Of a stretch of DNA of 64,000 bases, positions 55,694 to 64,000 are shown in pieces. The position numbers and the translations under genes are program-made. The DNA lies in assembly GCA_026706385.1 (NCBI GenBank), contig JAPOYV010000114.1, positions 62,001 to 126,000 of the forward strand. Reading direction: 5' to 3'. Source of the stretch: Gammaproteobacteria bacterium (GTDB lineage: Bacteria > Pseudomonadota > Gammaproteobacteria > Pseudomonadales > Azotimanducaceae). The notes under the pieces were generated by a model. It did no database searches. It had not been told where the DNA came from and saw only the letters and a list, made by a program, of their open reading frames with translations. Every line of letters begins with the position of its first letter. The stretch's first letter is position 1.

Positions 55694-56751
55694 CGATTCG
55701 GACCTCTGTTCATGGGGTAGGGCTGCCAACGCTCGAGCGGCGTCTTGGGCAGGACTGTGGGATTGACGCAACTCATCGGCCACTTGCCCCGCAGCACCAG
55801 CGAGACTTCGCGCCCGACGCGGCGACGGGCCGTCGGACGCATGCGGGTCGATGCCGACGCGACATGCGGCGTGACGATGACGTTGGGCATGCTCAGCAAC
55901 GGGTTGCCGAGGTCGGGCGGCTCCTTCTCGAGCACGTCCAGACCGGCGGCTTGCACCTTGCCGCTCAATAACGCCTGGGTCAGGTCGTCTTCCTTGATGA
56001 TGGGGCCACGCGCAGTATTGACGATGACCACGCCGTCCTTCATCTGCGCGAAGGCTGCGGCATTCAAGCTGTGGTGCGTTTCCTCGTTGTGCGGAGAGTG
56101 CACGCTGATGTAGTCGGACCGGGCCAGCAGTTCGTTCCAACTCACCGGTTCGACACCTGCGTCGCCGATGGTCAACTCGCTGACGTAGGGGTCGTAGGCG
56201 ATCACGTTGAGGCCGAACGCCTTGGCCCGCGCGGCCGTGCATCGGGCCACGTTGCCGAACGACACGAGGCCGAGCGTTCGCCCCATCAATCGCGGCACGT
56301 GGTTCAACTGCGGGCGGCCTTTGAACCAGTCGCCCTCGGCCGCAAGGATGTTCTGCTCCTTGGTGCGTCGGATGGACGCCAGCAGCAGCATCATGGCGTG
56401 GTCGGCGACCTCTTCGATGAACACGTCCGGCGTGTTCGTCACCACGATGCCTGCTTCCGTGGCGGCTTCCACATCCACCATGTCGACGCCGACGCTGCCA
56501 AGACCGATAACGACGCACTTGTCGAGGCGGCTGACCACGGACTCGTCGAGGCGGATTCCCCACGAGGTGATCACGGCGTCGCAATCGGCGGCGCCTTCGG
56601 CGAACGCGTCGGCGGTCGGGCTCGGAACCTCGACGATCTCGGCGATCGGTGCGAGTGCCTCTAGCTCCAGGGAGTAGCGTTGCTCTAGGTTCGCCACCTC
56701 GGCCGCGCGCGGCAGTTGCATGGCGACTTTCTTGCGGGTGGCCGCGGTCAA
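55690..56751 (-). CDS. D-isomer-specific 2-hydroxyacid dehydrogenase
   Basis: 353 residues from TTG 56751, supported by GAGGAG upstream and by a TTGA overlap with the ligase stop. Residues: 'VIGLGSVGVDMVDVEAATEA', NAD region 'TLGLVSFGNVARCTA' (an atypical fingerprint: usual GxGxxG reads SFGNVA), Arg in 'VNTARGPIIKEDDL', Glu in 'VLEKEPPDL' and His in 'VTPHVAS'. Interconverts 2-oxo and D-2-hydroxy acids. Middle gene of the coupled ligase/dehydrogenase/methyltransferase operon. Confidence 0.88.
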   Translation of the reverse strand: MTAATRKKVAMQLPRAAEVANLEQRYSLELEALAPIAEIVEVPSPTADAFAEGAADCDAVITSWGIRLDESVVSRLDKCVVIGLGSVGVDMVDVEAATEAGIVVTNTPDVFIEEVADHAMMLLLASIRRTKEQNILAAEGDWFKGRPQLNHVPRLMGRTLGLVSFGNVARCTAARAKAFGLNVIAYDPYVSELTIGDAGVEPVSWNELLARSDYISVHSPHNEETHHSLNAAAFAQMKDGVVIVNTARGPIIKEDDLTQALLSGKVQAAGLDVLEKEPPDLGNPLLSMPNVIVTPHVASASTRMRPTARRRVGREVSLVLRGKWPMSCVNPTVLPKTPLERWQPYPMNRGPNR

Positions 56752-58499
56752 GATCGGGCTCCTCTGTTTTCCATGGGGCTGGCCCCTCGCGCGCCCCGGC
56801 TGAGGGCTCCTAATCGTTCCACGGCCTCGTCGCGAAGGCCGCGCTTGAAGATCTTCTCCGAAGCGATGCGTGGCAGGCGCTCGGTGCGGATCCAAACATG
56901 GTCGGGGACCTTGAACTTGGCCACGTGTTCCGCGGCGAAGTCCTGCACGTCCTTGGCCGAAAGCGTGGTGTCGGGCTTGGCGACCACCACCGCGGCCAAC
57001 GTCTCGCCCAAGCGCTCGTCCGGGACCCCGAACACGGCTGCCTCGAGGACGTTCGGGTGGCCGTAGAGGACGGCCTCGACTTCCTGGCAGCCGATGTTCT
57101 CGCCGCCGCGCAGCACCATGTCCTTCAGGCGGTCGGTGATGAACACGTAGCCTTCCTCGTCGACGTGGCCGACGTCCCCGGTGTGCACCCAGCCTTCGGT
57201 CAGTCCTGCCGCCGTGGCGTCCGGCTTATTCCAGTATTCCGAGAAGTTCATCACGCCCCAGATCCACAATTCGCCCGTTTCCATCGGCGCGCAGTCGTGG
57301 CCGTCTTCGGACACGGCCTTGACGCGCACGATCGGCGGAACCGCGCGGCCGCAACTGCGCGGACGCTTAAGGAACGCCTCGCCGCCGATCGTGGTGGCCA
57401 GTCCTTGGGTCTCGGTCATGCCCCAGCCGGTTCCGGGTGCGCCTTTGGCGATCGTCTTGTCGATCTGGCGAGCGTGTTCCGGTGCCATCGGCGCGCCGCC
57501 GCCACCGGCGCTCTTGAGACTCGAGAGGTCGTACTTGCCCCGGTTGGGCGACTGCACGAGTTCCCAGGCCATGGTCGGCACGCCGTTGAATTCGGTGATG
57601 CGCTCCGCTTCGATGATGCGCAGAGCCTCCTCCGCGTCCCACTTGTACATGCCGACGAGCTTGCGGCCGCGGCGAAACGAGGACAGGGCCTGAACCACCA
57701 GCCCGGTCACGTGGAACAGCGGCACGGTAAGGATCACGGCCGGTGGATGCTCGGGCTGCGGTGCCGAGCGGCCGACGACAGCCGCCAGGGCCGGGTTCAT
57801 CTTCATGGCGATGGCGCCGCCGCATTCCCAGCCCAGCAGGGCGTTGGTGATGGCGCGGTGGGTGGACAGCACGCCTTTGGGGTGCGCCGTCGACCCCGAC
57901 GTGTACAGGATGGTGGCGTTGTCCTCGGGAGCGATGTCCGCATTCGGCATCGCGGTGGCCGCGTTGTCGATGAATTGCTCCCAGGTCGTGAGGCCGGGCT
58001 GCTCATGGCGGACGGTGATGATCTCGATCGAGAGTTGATCGCGGTGGGAAAGCAGGCGCTCGGTCCGCTCCACGTCCGTGAACAGGATCTTCAATCCGCT
58101 GTCCTCGATGCCGTAAAGCAGTTCTTCCCCGGACCACCAGGCGTTCACGGCTACGGCGACCGCGCCGATCGAGGTGATCGCCATGAACGCCGCAATCCAC
58201 TCCGGATAGTTGCGCAGGGCGATGCCGACCCGGTCGCCGGGCTCGACGCCCCGGTTCCGCAACGCATTTGCGCACTGCGCCGCGCGGTCCCACATCTCTT
58301 GGTAGGTATAGCGCTCGTCCTGATAGACGTAGAAGTCCTTCTCGGCGTGGTTCAGCCCACTTGTGTACAGCTCGCGCAGGTTTCGCGGCGCATTCGCGAA
58401 GACCGTGAACTCCACACCACGGATGGTCTCGGTACGCGCCTCGTACGGTTCACCCTTAGCCGTCACCGCAGCAACGGCGGCTTCGAGTTCCAGTTGCAT
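56748..58499 (-). CDS. AMP-dependent acyl-CoA synthetase/ligase
   Basis: 583 residues. AMP-binding motif 'ATILYTSGSTAHPKGV', 'GWGMTETQGLATTIGG', 'GWVHTGDVGHVDEEGYVFITDR' and C-terminal 'IASEKIFKRGLRDEAV' with the catalytic Lys in an unusual 'SEKIFKR' context (usually GKILKR). Activates a carboxylic acid to its CoA ester. The last ~18 residues are encoded by a 28-bp repeat also found at 62765, so the natural C-terminus may have been altered. First gene of a three-gene overlapping operon. Confidence 0.93.
   Translation of the reverse strand: MQLELEAAVAAVTAKGEPYEARTETIRGVEFTVFANAPRNLRELYTSGLNHAEKDFYVYQDERYTYQEMWDRAAQCANALRNRGVEPGDRVGIALRNYPEWIAAFMAITSIGAVAVAVNAWWSGEELLYGIEDSGLKILFTDVERTERLLSHRDQLSIEIITVRHEQPGLTTWEQFIDNAATAMPNADIAPEDNATILYTSGSTAHPKGVLSTHRAITNALLGWECGGAIAMKMNPALAAVVGRSAPQPEHPPAVILTVPLFHVTGLVVQALSSFRRGRKLVGMYKWDAEEALRIIEAERITEFNGVPTMAWELVQSPNRGKYDLSSLKSAGGGGAPMAPEHARQIDKTIAKGAPGTGWGMTETQGLATTIGGEAFLKRPRSCGRAVPPIVRVKAVSEDGHDCAPMETGELWIWGVMNFSEYWNKPDATAAGLTEGWVHTGDVGHVDEEGYVFITDRLKDMVLRGGENIGCQEVEAVLYGHPNVLEAAVFGVPDERLGETLAAVVVAKPDTTLSAKDVQDFAAEHVAKFKVPDHVWIRTERLPRIASEKIFKRGLRDEAVERLGALSRGARGASPMENRGARS
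56782..56809 (+). repeat. dispersed 28-bp repeat, copy 1
   Basis: GCCCCTCGCGC-G-CCCCGGCTGAGGGCTC; differs from copy 2 at one position. It lies in the 3' end of the ligase gene. Confidence 0.7.
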
Positions 58500-58546
58500 T
58501 CACGTCCCCCTGGCCCGCGGGAGCCTCTGCGGGCGCGCGAATTCTA

Positions 58547-58552
58547 TACAAT
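58547..58552 (+). promoter_or_regulatory. candidate -10 element (TACAAT, within TATACAAT) before aldolase gene
   Basis: Located in the 97-bp divergent gap between the ligase and the aldolase, 44 bp before the aldolase ATG. No clear -35. Confidence 0.35.
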
Positions 58553-58596
58553 CGCCCGCGGCACACCACCTTCATGGGATTGTCGGGACGAACTGC

Positions 58597-59358
58597 ATGA
58601 GAGAGAACAAATCGTTGGCCGCATGGCGGTCGGGCCGGAACACGATCGGCGGCTGGCTATCCATCGGCAACGCCTACACGGCCGAGACGATGGCGAGCCT
58701 CGGTTTCGACTACCTTTGCATCGATCTGCAGCACGGCCTGTTGAGCTACGACGACCTCACCTACATGCTCCCCGCGATCTCTACCCAGGACACCACGCCC
58801 ATCGTGCGCGTCCCGTGGAACGAGCCCTACGAGATCATGAAGGCGCTTGACGCCGGGGCCTACGGGGTCATCGTCCCGATGGTCAACAATCGCGAGGAAG
58901 CCGAAACGGCCGTGTCCGCCTGCCGCTACCCGCCGGACGGCCTGCGCTCCTTCGGACCGATCCGTGCCGCGATGTACGGCGGCCGTGGCTACACCCGGGA
59001 CGCGAACGGGCAGATCGCGTGCATCGCGATGGTGGAAACCGCCGAGGGCATCGAGAACCTCGACGAGATCGCTTCCACGCCTGGGCTTGACGCCATCTAC
59101 ATCGGCCCGGCGGACTTAGCCTACGCGCTGGGACTGACGCCGGGTCAGGACGACGATCCGAAGCACATCGAGACCGTCGCACGGATCCTCGCCGCGTGCC
59201 GCGAGCACGGCATCGCGGCCGGCATCCACACGGGCTCTTTGGAGCGTACGCAGCAATACCTGGCGCAGGGCTTCAACCTGGTCACGCTCGGCTCGGACGG
59301 CGGCTTTCTGGCGCGAGCGGCGGCGACCGATCTGGCCGCGGCACGTAAAACGGCTTAG
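58597..59358 (+). CDS. HpcH/HpaI aldolase/citrate lyase family protein
   Basis: 253 residues from ATG 58597. Class II pyruvate-aldolase fold: 'YLCIDLQHGLLSYDDL' (catalytic His), 'GVIVPMVNNREEAE', metal ligand Glu in 'AMVETAEGIENLDEI', and 'AIYIGPADLAYALG'. Cleaves 4-hydroxy-2-oxo acids to pyruvate and an aldehyde, or the reverse. Followed 17 bp later by an enoyl-CoA hydratase gene on the same strand. Confidence 0.93.
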   Translation: MRENKSLAAWRSGRNTIGGWLSIGNAYTAETMASLGFDYLCIDLQHGLLSYDDLTYMLPAISTQDTTPIVRVPWNEPYEIMKALDAGAYGVIVPMVNNREEAETAVSACRYPPDGLRSFGPIRAAMYGGRGYTRDANGQIACIAMVETAEGIENLDEIASTPGLDAIYIGPADLAYALGLTPGQDDDPKHIETVARILAACREHGIAAGIHTGSLERTQQYLAQGFNLVTLGSDGGFLARAAATDLAAARKTA

Positions 59359-59375
59359 GGACCAAAGGATAGGCC

Positions 59376-60194
59376 ATGGCAACCGACACCTACGAGACGA
59401 TCCTGGTCGACAAGGCCGACGACATCGCCGTATTGACGCTCAACCGTCCGCACCGCCTGAACGCCTGGACGGGGCAGATGCATGCCGAGCTCCACGCCGC
59501 GATCACCGACTGCAACAGCGACCCCGACGTGGGGGCGATGGTGGTCACCGGTGCCGGGCGCGGCTTCTGCGCCGGCGCGGACATCAAGGACAACTTCAAG
59601 GCACGCATGACAGGCGAGAGTCGCAACGAGACTGCGTCCAACCGCCAAGAGGGCGGCGGCGACTGGATCACCCTGTTACGCGCTTCCAAGCCCCTAATCG
59701 CGGCGATCAATGGCGCTTGCGTCGGTGTTGGCGCGACCATGATGCTGCCGATGGACATCATCGTCGCCTCCGAAGACGCCAAGTTCGGCATGCTGTTCGT
59801 CAAGATGGGCGTCACCCCGGAACTGGCCAGCTCGCACTTTCTCGTGCAGCGGGTCGGGCTCGGCAAGGCGAGCGAGATGTGCCTCACCGGCGCCTTGTAC
59901 TCGGGGCGGCAAGCGTTCGAGATGGGCCTGGCCGACCGCCTGGTGGCCCCGGCCGACCTGATGGCGGAGGCCACGGCGCTGGCGCGCCAGATCGCGGCGA
60001 ATCCGTCGCCGCACCTGCGCTGGGTCAAGGAACTGCTGACCGTCAACGGTGCCGAAACCGACATTGCCCTGGTGCAGCGACGCGAAGGCGAGGCGCTCGC
60101 CAAGGCCTACGCGTCCGCCGAGCACAAGGAAGCGGTGGACGCCTTTCTGGAAAAACGGCCGCCCGATTTCAAACGGGCGGTGCGAGGGAGCTAA
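59376..60194 (+). CDS. enoyl-CoA hydratase/isomerase family protein
   Basis: 272 residues. Crotonase fold: 'VLTLNRPHRLNAWTGQM', oxyanion-hole 'GAGRGFCAGADIKD', second oxyanion Gly in 'INGACVGVGATMMLPMD', and catalytic Glu in 'KMGVTPELASSHFL'. Hydrates enoyl-CoA esters or performs a related crotonase reaction. Located between the aldolase and rmuC. Confidence 0.93.
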   Translation: MATDTYETILVDKADDIAVLTLNRPHRLNAWTGQMHAELHAAITDCNSDPDVGAMVVTGAGRGFCAGADIKDNFKARMTGESRNETASNRQEGGGDWITLLRASKPLIAAINGACVGVGATMMLPMDIIVASEDAKFGMLFVKMGVTPELASSHFLVQRVGLGKASEMCLTGALYSGRQAFEMGLADRLVAPADLMAEATALARQIAANPSPHLRWVKELLTVNGAETDIALVQRREGEALAKAYASAEHKEAVDAFLEKRPPDFKRAVRGS

Positions 60195-60214
60195 GCGCAG
60201 CAAGGAACAACGCC

Positions 60215-61666
60215 ATGGAAGGCATCGTATTCGGACTCGTTGGACTACTCGTCGGCGCATCCAGCGCCCTTCTGATCACCAGGCGGCAAGCACGCCGGAC
60301 GCTCGATGCGGCGCTGGCGCGGCAACGCGAGATGGCCGCCGTCGACAAGAGCCTCCTCGAAGAGCGTCTCGACGTCCAGAAGGGCGCCGCCCTGCGCGCC
60401 GAGCAGGAATTGGCGAGCGCACGGGGCGAACTGCGCGAACTATCGGCCAAGCATGACGTCGCCAGTGCCGAGGCCGTTCGCCTCGGGGGCGCCAACGCCG
60501 AGTTGACGGACCAGCTCCGCGTCGCCCGGGACGAAGGCGCGGTCAGCCGCGCAAACGCCCAAGCGGCCAAGGTCGAATCGGCCGAGATTCGCACGCGACT
60601 CGATGCGGCGGAACGGAGCTTTCGGGACAAGGAAGCGCTCTTCAAGGAGGCGAGCACCAATCTCAAGCAAGAGTTCCAATTGCTCGCCAACCAGATCTTC
60701 GAGCAGCACGGGGCGCGTTTGCAGCAGACGCACACCGAGCAACTCGGCAACGTCCTCAGTCCGTTCCGGCAGCAGATCACGGACTTCAAGCGACGCGTGG
60801 AGGAGGTGTACACGACCGATGCCAAGGATCGCGCGTCGCTGTTGAACGAAGTGCGCAACCTGCAACAAGCCAGTGACCGGGTGAATCGTGAAGCCGAGCA
60901 TTTGGCGCGCGCGCTGAAGGGCGACACCCGTGTTCAAGGGAACTGGGGCGAGCTTGTCCTGGAACGCGTGCTCGAGGACTCCGGCCTCCGGCGCGATCAC
61001 GAGTACTTCCTGCAGGCGTCCTTCCGCAACGACGAAGGGGACCTCAAGCGGCCCGATGTCGTCATTCGTCTCCCCGGCAGCAAGGACGTCGTCATTGATG
61101 CAAAGGTCTCGCTCGCAGCCTACGAGGCGGCCCTTGCGGCGGAGGACGACGAGCAGCGCGACGCGGCCGTCACGCGCCATGTCTTGAGCCTACGCAACCA
61201 CGTCCGCGGCCTGTCCGCACAGAGCTACGAGCGCCTCAAGGGCGTGCGCTCCCTCGACTTCGTGCTGCTGTTCGTGCCGGTGGAAGCGGCGTTCACCATG
61301 GCCATCGAACGCGACCCGGCGCTCTTCACCGAGGCGTTCGAGAAACGCCTGGTCATCGTGAGCCCAACGACGCTGATGATGACCTTGCGCATCATCGACA
61401 ACGTCTGGCGCTACGAGAAGCAGAGCCGCAACGCGCAGGAGATCGCTCGTCGCGCCGGCGCGTTGTACGACAAGGTGCGCGTCATCCTCGAAGACATGGA
61501 CCAGCTCGGCAAGAGCCTGGGAACGGCGACCAAGTCCTTCGATTCCGCCTACAAGCGGCTGGTCAGCGGCAACGGCAACCTCGTCCGCCAGGTGGAGCAG
61601 TTCCGCGAACTCGGCGCGGACGTGAAGAAGGCGTTGCCGAAGGACGTTCTAGAGTCGGACCTTTAG
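60215..61666 (+). CDS. rmuC: DNA recombination protein RmuC
   Basis: 483 residues from ATG 60215. N-terminal membrane helix 'IVFGLVGLLVGASSALLI', a coiled coil to ~residue 200, then the RmuC nuclease-like domain with 'GNWGELVLERVLEDSGL', 'KRPDVVIRLPGSKDVVIDAK' (PD-(D/E)xK-type core) and 'FVPVEAAFTMAIERDP'. Implicated in limiting DNA inversions and phage. The end converges on the next gene with a 4-base overlap. Confidence 0.94.
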   Translation: MEGIVFGLVGLLVGASSALLITRRQARRTLDAALARQREMAAVDKSLLEERLDVQKGAALRAEQELASARGELRELSAKHDVASAEAVRLGGANAELTDQLRVARDEGAVSRANAQAAKVESAEIRTRLDAAERSFRDKEALFKEASTNLKQEFQLLANQIFEQHGARLQQTHTEQLGNVLSPFRQQITDFKRRVEEVYTTDAKDRASLLNEVRNLQQASDRVNREAEHLARALKGDTRVQGNWGELVLERVLEDSGLRRDHEYFLQASFRNDEGDLKRPDVVIRLPGSKDVVIDAKVSLAAYEAALAAEDDEQRDAAVTRHVLSLRNHVRGLSAQSYERLKGVRSLDFVLLFVPVEAAFTMAIERDPALFTEAFEKRLVIVSPTTLMMTLRIIDNVWRYEKQSRNAQEIARRAGALYDKVRVILEDMDQLGKSLGTATKSFDSAYKRLVSGNGNLVRQVEQFRELGADVKKALPKDVLESDL

Positions 61667-62127
61667 CTTGCTTGACCGCGGTTGGTGCTCGCAGTCAGTC
61701 GCATCTCTTCTGGCCGCTTCCGTGCCTTGCTGCGGGGCAGCCCGGCGAGCGCAGCGCTCGCGGCCGTTTTCATCCTGACCGCGTGACGGCGTTTCAACGT
61801 TTGCGACACGGGGTCGATCTCGATGCCGACCGACTCCAGCGCCGTGAGGCCGAGGATCGGCTCGGTGTCCTCCGGTCCGAAGCCCACGGTGGCACCGACG
61901 AACTCGCCCATGAACTCGATCTGCGCCACGGCAATGTCGACGGTCGAATGACGACCGTCGGCGAGTTCGTAGGTTCTCGATCCTTGCGGCTGCAATCCGA
62001 CGCTGCGCAGCGCGTTGGCAGGAACGACACAGTCGGTCGACCCGGTGTCGACAAGAAACAAGCCGTCCCAGGTCCGATCCGGTGCGGCCGGGTTCCTGAC
62101 GGTCGCTGTGACTTGGATGATGGCCAT
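61663..62127 (-). CDS. retropepsin-like aspartic protease family protein
   Basis: 154 residues. 'LFLVDTGSTDCVVPANAL' holds the DTGS catalytic motif (Asp27), followed by 'VGFGPEDTEPILGLTALESVG', the ILG-type second motif of clan AA proteases. A basic C-terminal tail ('RSKARKRPEEMRL') follows. Bacterial members are single-domain and presumably act as dimers; substrate unknown. Stop overlaps that of rmuC. Confidence 0.82.
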   Translation of the reverse strand: MAIIQVTATVRNPAAPDRTWDGLFLVDTGSTDCVVPANALRSVGLQPQGSRTYELADGRHSTVDIAVAQIEFMGEFVGATVGFGPEDTEPILGLTALESVGIEIDPVSQTLKRRHAVRMKTAASAALAGLPRSKARKRPEEMRLTASTNRGQAS

Positions 62128-62333
62128 GGTTTCGCGCCTTCTGGTCCTGCGGTGCGGGGCTTTGTACCGGATGGAGGCGGGCGAAACAACGCACCGGGCG
62201 GATTCTCACGTGCGTGTAGACGATTTCCTACTTCGTCGGCGTCACGACGGGCGTTTCGCCGCGCCAGATCCGACGGTGTTCGGTTGATGAAGTCGACCGC
62301 GGCGCAGTTGCCGAAGGACCTCCTGAAACCGGA

Positions 62334-62867
62334 CTAACCCGTCACGCCTTGCCCGATGAAAGCGGGGGTTTCGCACACCGCGTAGGGGTGGATCAGGCTC
62401 GCGTCGAGCAATTGGCGGTGCTTCTTGATCGGTTCGATCCGCTCGCGATGGCACTGTTCCTTCGATGGCGCCAGCACAACGCTGTCCAGGGGTTCCCAAA
62501 TCGGATTCACCGGCTCGAGGGGCTCGAACGTACAGCGCGTCTCCCAGGCCCCCTTGTGCAGCTCCTGGACCTCGATGGCACGAACAAGAGCCCAGTGCGA
62601 GAACCGCAGCGGATTGTCCTCAACCGCAAACATCACCGGCATGCGCTGGCCGAGACTTGTCGCTTGGTCAAGCAGTTCGCGCGCGACCAGCCACGGATGG
62701 CTGTCGCGAAACATGCCTCGGCCGACGGTGCCCGGCGGTCCGGGCCTTTTCATGCGAGGGGCAAGCCCCTCGCGCTCCCCGGCTGAGGGCTCTCTGGCGG
62801 CCTCTAGCAGGCTCTCGAGGGCCTGCGCCGCGACCACGGTGCAGATGCAGTAATCGCTCACCGGCAT
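62334..62867 (-). CDS. hypothetical protein
   Basis: 177 residues. Unrecognised but plausible coding sequence: 'MPVMFAVEDNPLRFSHWALV', 'ETRCTFEPLEPVNPIWEPLD', 'RERIEPIKKHRQLLDASLIH' and 'YAVCETPAFI'. Residues ~27-45 ('EPSAGEREGLAPRMKRPG') come from the 28-bp repeat, so the repeat has inserted in frame. The N-terminus 'MPVSDYCICTVVAAQALE' might belong to an earlier form. No neighbouring operon. Confidence 0.55.
   Translation of the reverse strand: MPVSDYCICTVVAAQALESLLEAAREPSAGEREGLAPRMKRPGPPGTVGRGMFRDSHPWLVARELLDQATSLGQRMPVMFAVEDNPLRFSHWALVRAIEVQELHKGAWETRCTFEPLEPVNPIWEPLDSVVLAPSKEQCHRERIEPIKKHRQLLDASLIHPYAVCETPAFIGQGVTG
62765..62792 (+). repeat. dispersed 28-bp repeat, copy 2 (with hairpin)
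   Basis: GCCCCTCGCGC-T-CCCCGGCTGAGGGCTC. Just upstream GCGAGGGGC pairs with GCCCCTCGC over a 2-base AA loop (62754-62773), giving a REP-like hairpin. It lies inside the hypothetical gene 62334-62867. Confidence 0.7.
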
Positions 62868-63289
62868 CAGGGGTATTCATCTTGTTTCTGTCCGATGACT
62901 GTAGAGCCTTCCATGAAACAAACACCAGAGGGAGCGCAGCGACTGTCGGTGGTTGTTTCGTGGAAGGTCGGAGTGGCCTTGGGCCGGAGTCGGCGCGCCG
63001 CAGGCGGCGCGTTGCTGGCGCACAGCGTCAGCGAAGCGCCGGGTCGGCTATGGGGCGGCTTTCAATGGTCTTGCGTGGGTCGATCGGGTTACGGAGGCGG
63101 AACAGGGGGAGGGCTGTGCCGTACCGATGCAGCAGAACTGCTGTCGCACCAGAGGTAGTGGGCTGATTTGAAATAATCGCCCACCAACCCGACCGGGTTT
63201 TCGAGACTGCCCCCGTCAGTCGCCTCTTTGAAACCACCAAAGAGGATAGACAGACATGAACGACGACAAACCGCCACGTCTTACCGTGG
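62868..63289. other. gene-free, hairpin-rich stretch
   Basis: Contains a 20-bp imperfect inverted repeat (62907-62926 with 62948-62967, 18 of 20 pairs), then CGCGCCGC/GCGGCGCG with a 2-base loop near 62994-63012, GCTGGCGC/GCGTCAGC at ~63013-63032, and CCTCTTTG/CAAAGAGG at 63223-63245. Small open frames are present but none is convincing. A structured RNA or terminator cluster is possible. Confidence 0.5.
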
Positions 63290-63568
63290 TTACCGACCCT
63301 CCCCCTTGGCTATCAGACGATCAAGCTCCGCGAACAGAGCTTGCACGTCGTCGCGGCGGGCAGGATCGCGCATCCCGGACTGATAGAGACGCCGATGACC
63401 TTCCATCCGATCCCTCAGAGGGGTGGCTGATAAACCACGTCGCTGGTCTTCAAGATGTACTAGCGCCAGAAGTGCTAGAAAGTCTCCCAATCCTTCGGGA
63501 CTTGATTGAGGCGTCGAAGGCTCACGCAGAAGAGCACGGATGGCGGTGATCTGTTCTTCGGGCGTCAC
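63290..63568 (-). CDS. hypothetical protein
   Basis: 92 residues from GTG 63568, with TGAGGGAG upstream, overlapping the end of the previous gene's coding sequence. 'GLGDFLALLALVHLEDQRRG' and 'DVQALFAELDRLIAKGE' suggest a small helical protein. No family recognised. A plus-strand frame covers the same bases; I prefer this one for its ribosome site and its tight coupling with the gene before it. Confidence 0.5.
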   Translation of the reverse strand: MTPEEQITAIRALLREPSTPQSSPEGLGDFLALLALVHLEDQRRGLSATPLRDRMEGHRRLYQSGMRDPARRDDVQALFAELDRLIAKGEGR

Positions 63569-63572
63569 GCTG

Positions 63573-64000
63573 CTACTCCCTCAGCCCGCTTTGCTGCGGG
63601 ATCGTGATGGGCGCGAGCGGGTATCCCCCGTCCGCGTCCACTCCCCGCGACTCGCGCCAGTCCGCCATCGCCTCCCGCTCCATTTCCGCGAGCAGGGCTT
63701 CGGTGGCTATGAAGCGCTGGCGCATCGGCTCGAAGGCGGCTTCGATTTCCTCGCGGGTGACGTAGGGCACCGGCTCCGGCGGTTGCCGTTGCGCGACGGC
63801 GGGACGTGCGCCGACCATCGCCGTCTCGGCGTGTTCCGGCAGACAGGCCACGAGGATCATCGCGCCGACCTCCCACGACCCATCGAGCCGGGCATCCCAT
63901 TCCCACAGCTTCCGCACCAGTTCCAGCGATTCGTCGTCGTTGCCGGAGCGGTAGACCTCCCGGTTCTGGTACAGATGCAGGACGCGGTTCTCCGGGGGAT
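63573..64000 (-). CDS. hypothetical protein, C-terminal part (start outside window)
   Basis: The frame is open to the right edge, beginning 'PPENRVLHLYQNREVYRSG'. About 142 residues are visible, including 'RKLWEWDARLDGSWEVGAMI', 'YVTREEIEAAFEPMRQRF' and 'GGYPLAPITIPQQ'. Predicted helical and cytoplasmic; no domain recognised. Followed by the 92-residue gene with a 4-bp gap, so the two form an operon that extends out of the window. Confidence 0.55.
   Translation of the reverse strand, partial: PPENRVLHLYQNREVYRSGNDDESLELVRKLWEWDARLDGSWEVGAMILVACLPEHAETAMVGARPAVAQRQPPEPVPYVTREEIEAAFEPMRQRFIATEALLAEMEREAMADWRESRGVDADGGYPLAPITIPQQSGLRE

Noticed and set aside
63256..63549. Plus-strand 97-codon frame with an AGAGGA upstream
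   Set aside because: It overlaps fully with the minus-strand gene 63290-63568, which has a stronger ribosome site and follows its neighbour within 4 bp. Not excluded, but less likely.

Overview
The window is GC-rich, densely coded DNA that looks like the chromosome of a gammaproteobacterium, probably an uncultured marine or host-associated heterotroph. Evidence: a sufBCDSA-sufT-sufE cluster behind an IscR-like operator, a holD-like/rimI pair, kdsD, rmuC, an AroG-type DAHP synthase, Xer/dif-like sites with a XerD arm identical to the E. coli one, and much CoA-ester and oxygenase catabolism. The lineage is inference; no rRNA is present.

Layout. 1-21200: metabolic genes. A partial M1-peptidase-like membrane protein, dienelactone hydrolase, a PhyH dioxygenase/MFS/TPR-lipoprotein run, a class III CoA-transferase, and a minus-strand trio rraA-like / thioredoxin-fusion / UGSC-family selenoprotein. 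The selenoprotein reads through an in-frame TGA at 7882-7884 as selenocysteine, giving the UGSC motif, with a bacterial-SECIS-like hairpin just downstream. Then come CRTAC1-like protein, amidase, DAHP synthase, holD-like, rimI, a second PhyH protein, a pair of acyl-CoA dehydrogenases, 1-Cys peroxiredoxin and a PEBP protein.

21262-34022: accessory region beginning at tRNA-Arg(CCT). It holds a Ymh/TIGR02391 protein with a HEPN-like motif, a resolvase fragment, an IS256 transposase N-terminus fused in frame to the remains of another gene (with a 44-bp perfect palindrome), a 1,718-residue secreted PPC/FnIII/FG-GAP repeat protein, a Tn3-family transposase pseudogene, and a 2.1-kb module with a FitA/FitB-type toxin-antitoxin pair between two inverted dif-like XerC/XerD sites (a pdif-module architecture).

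34023-48170: DUF3604 protein, metallophosphoesterase, 4'-phosphopantetheinyl transferase, inositol-monophosphatase-family phosphatase, sulfatase, SDR and acyl-CoA dehydrogenase, kdsD with a terminator, SpoIIM-like and other membrane proteins, an Abhydrolase_10 protein, and the overlapping TIGR04283/TIGR04282 pair.

48274-64000: a small basic protein, the seven-gene Suf iron-sulfur operon with its operator, a translationally coupled ligase / hydroxyacid dehydrogenase / methyltransferase operon, HpcH aldolase, enoyl-CoA hydratase, RmuC, a retropepsin-like protein, a structured gene-free stretch, and two genes running off the right edge.
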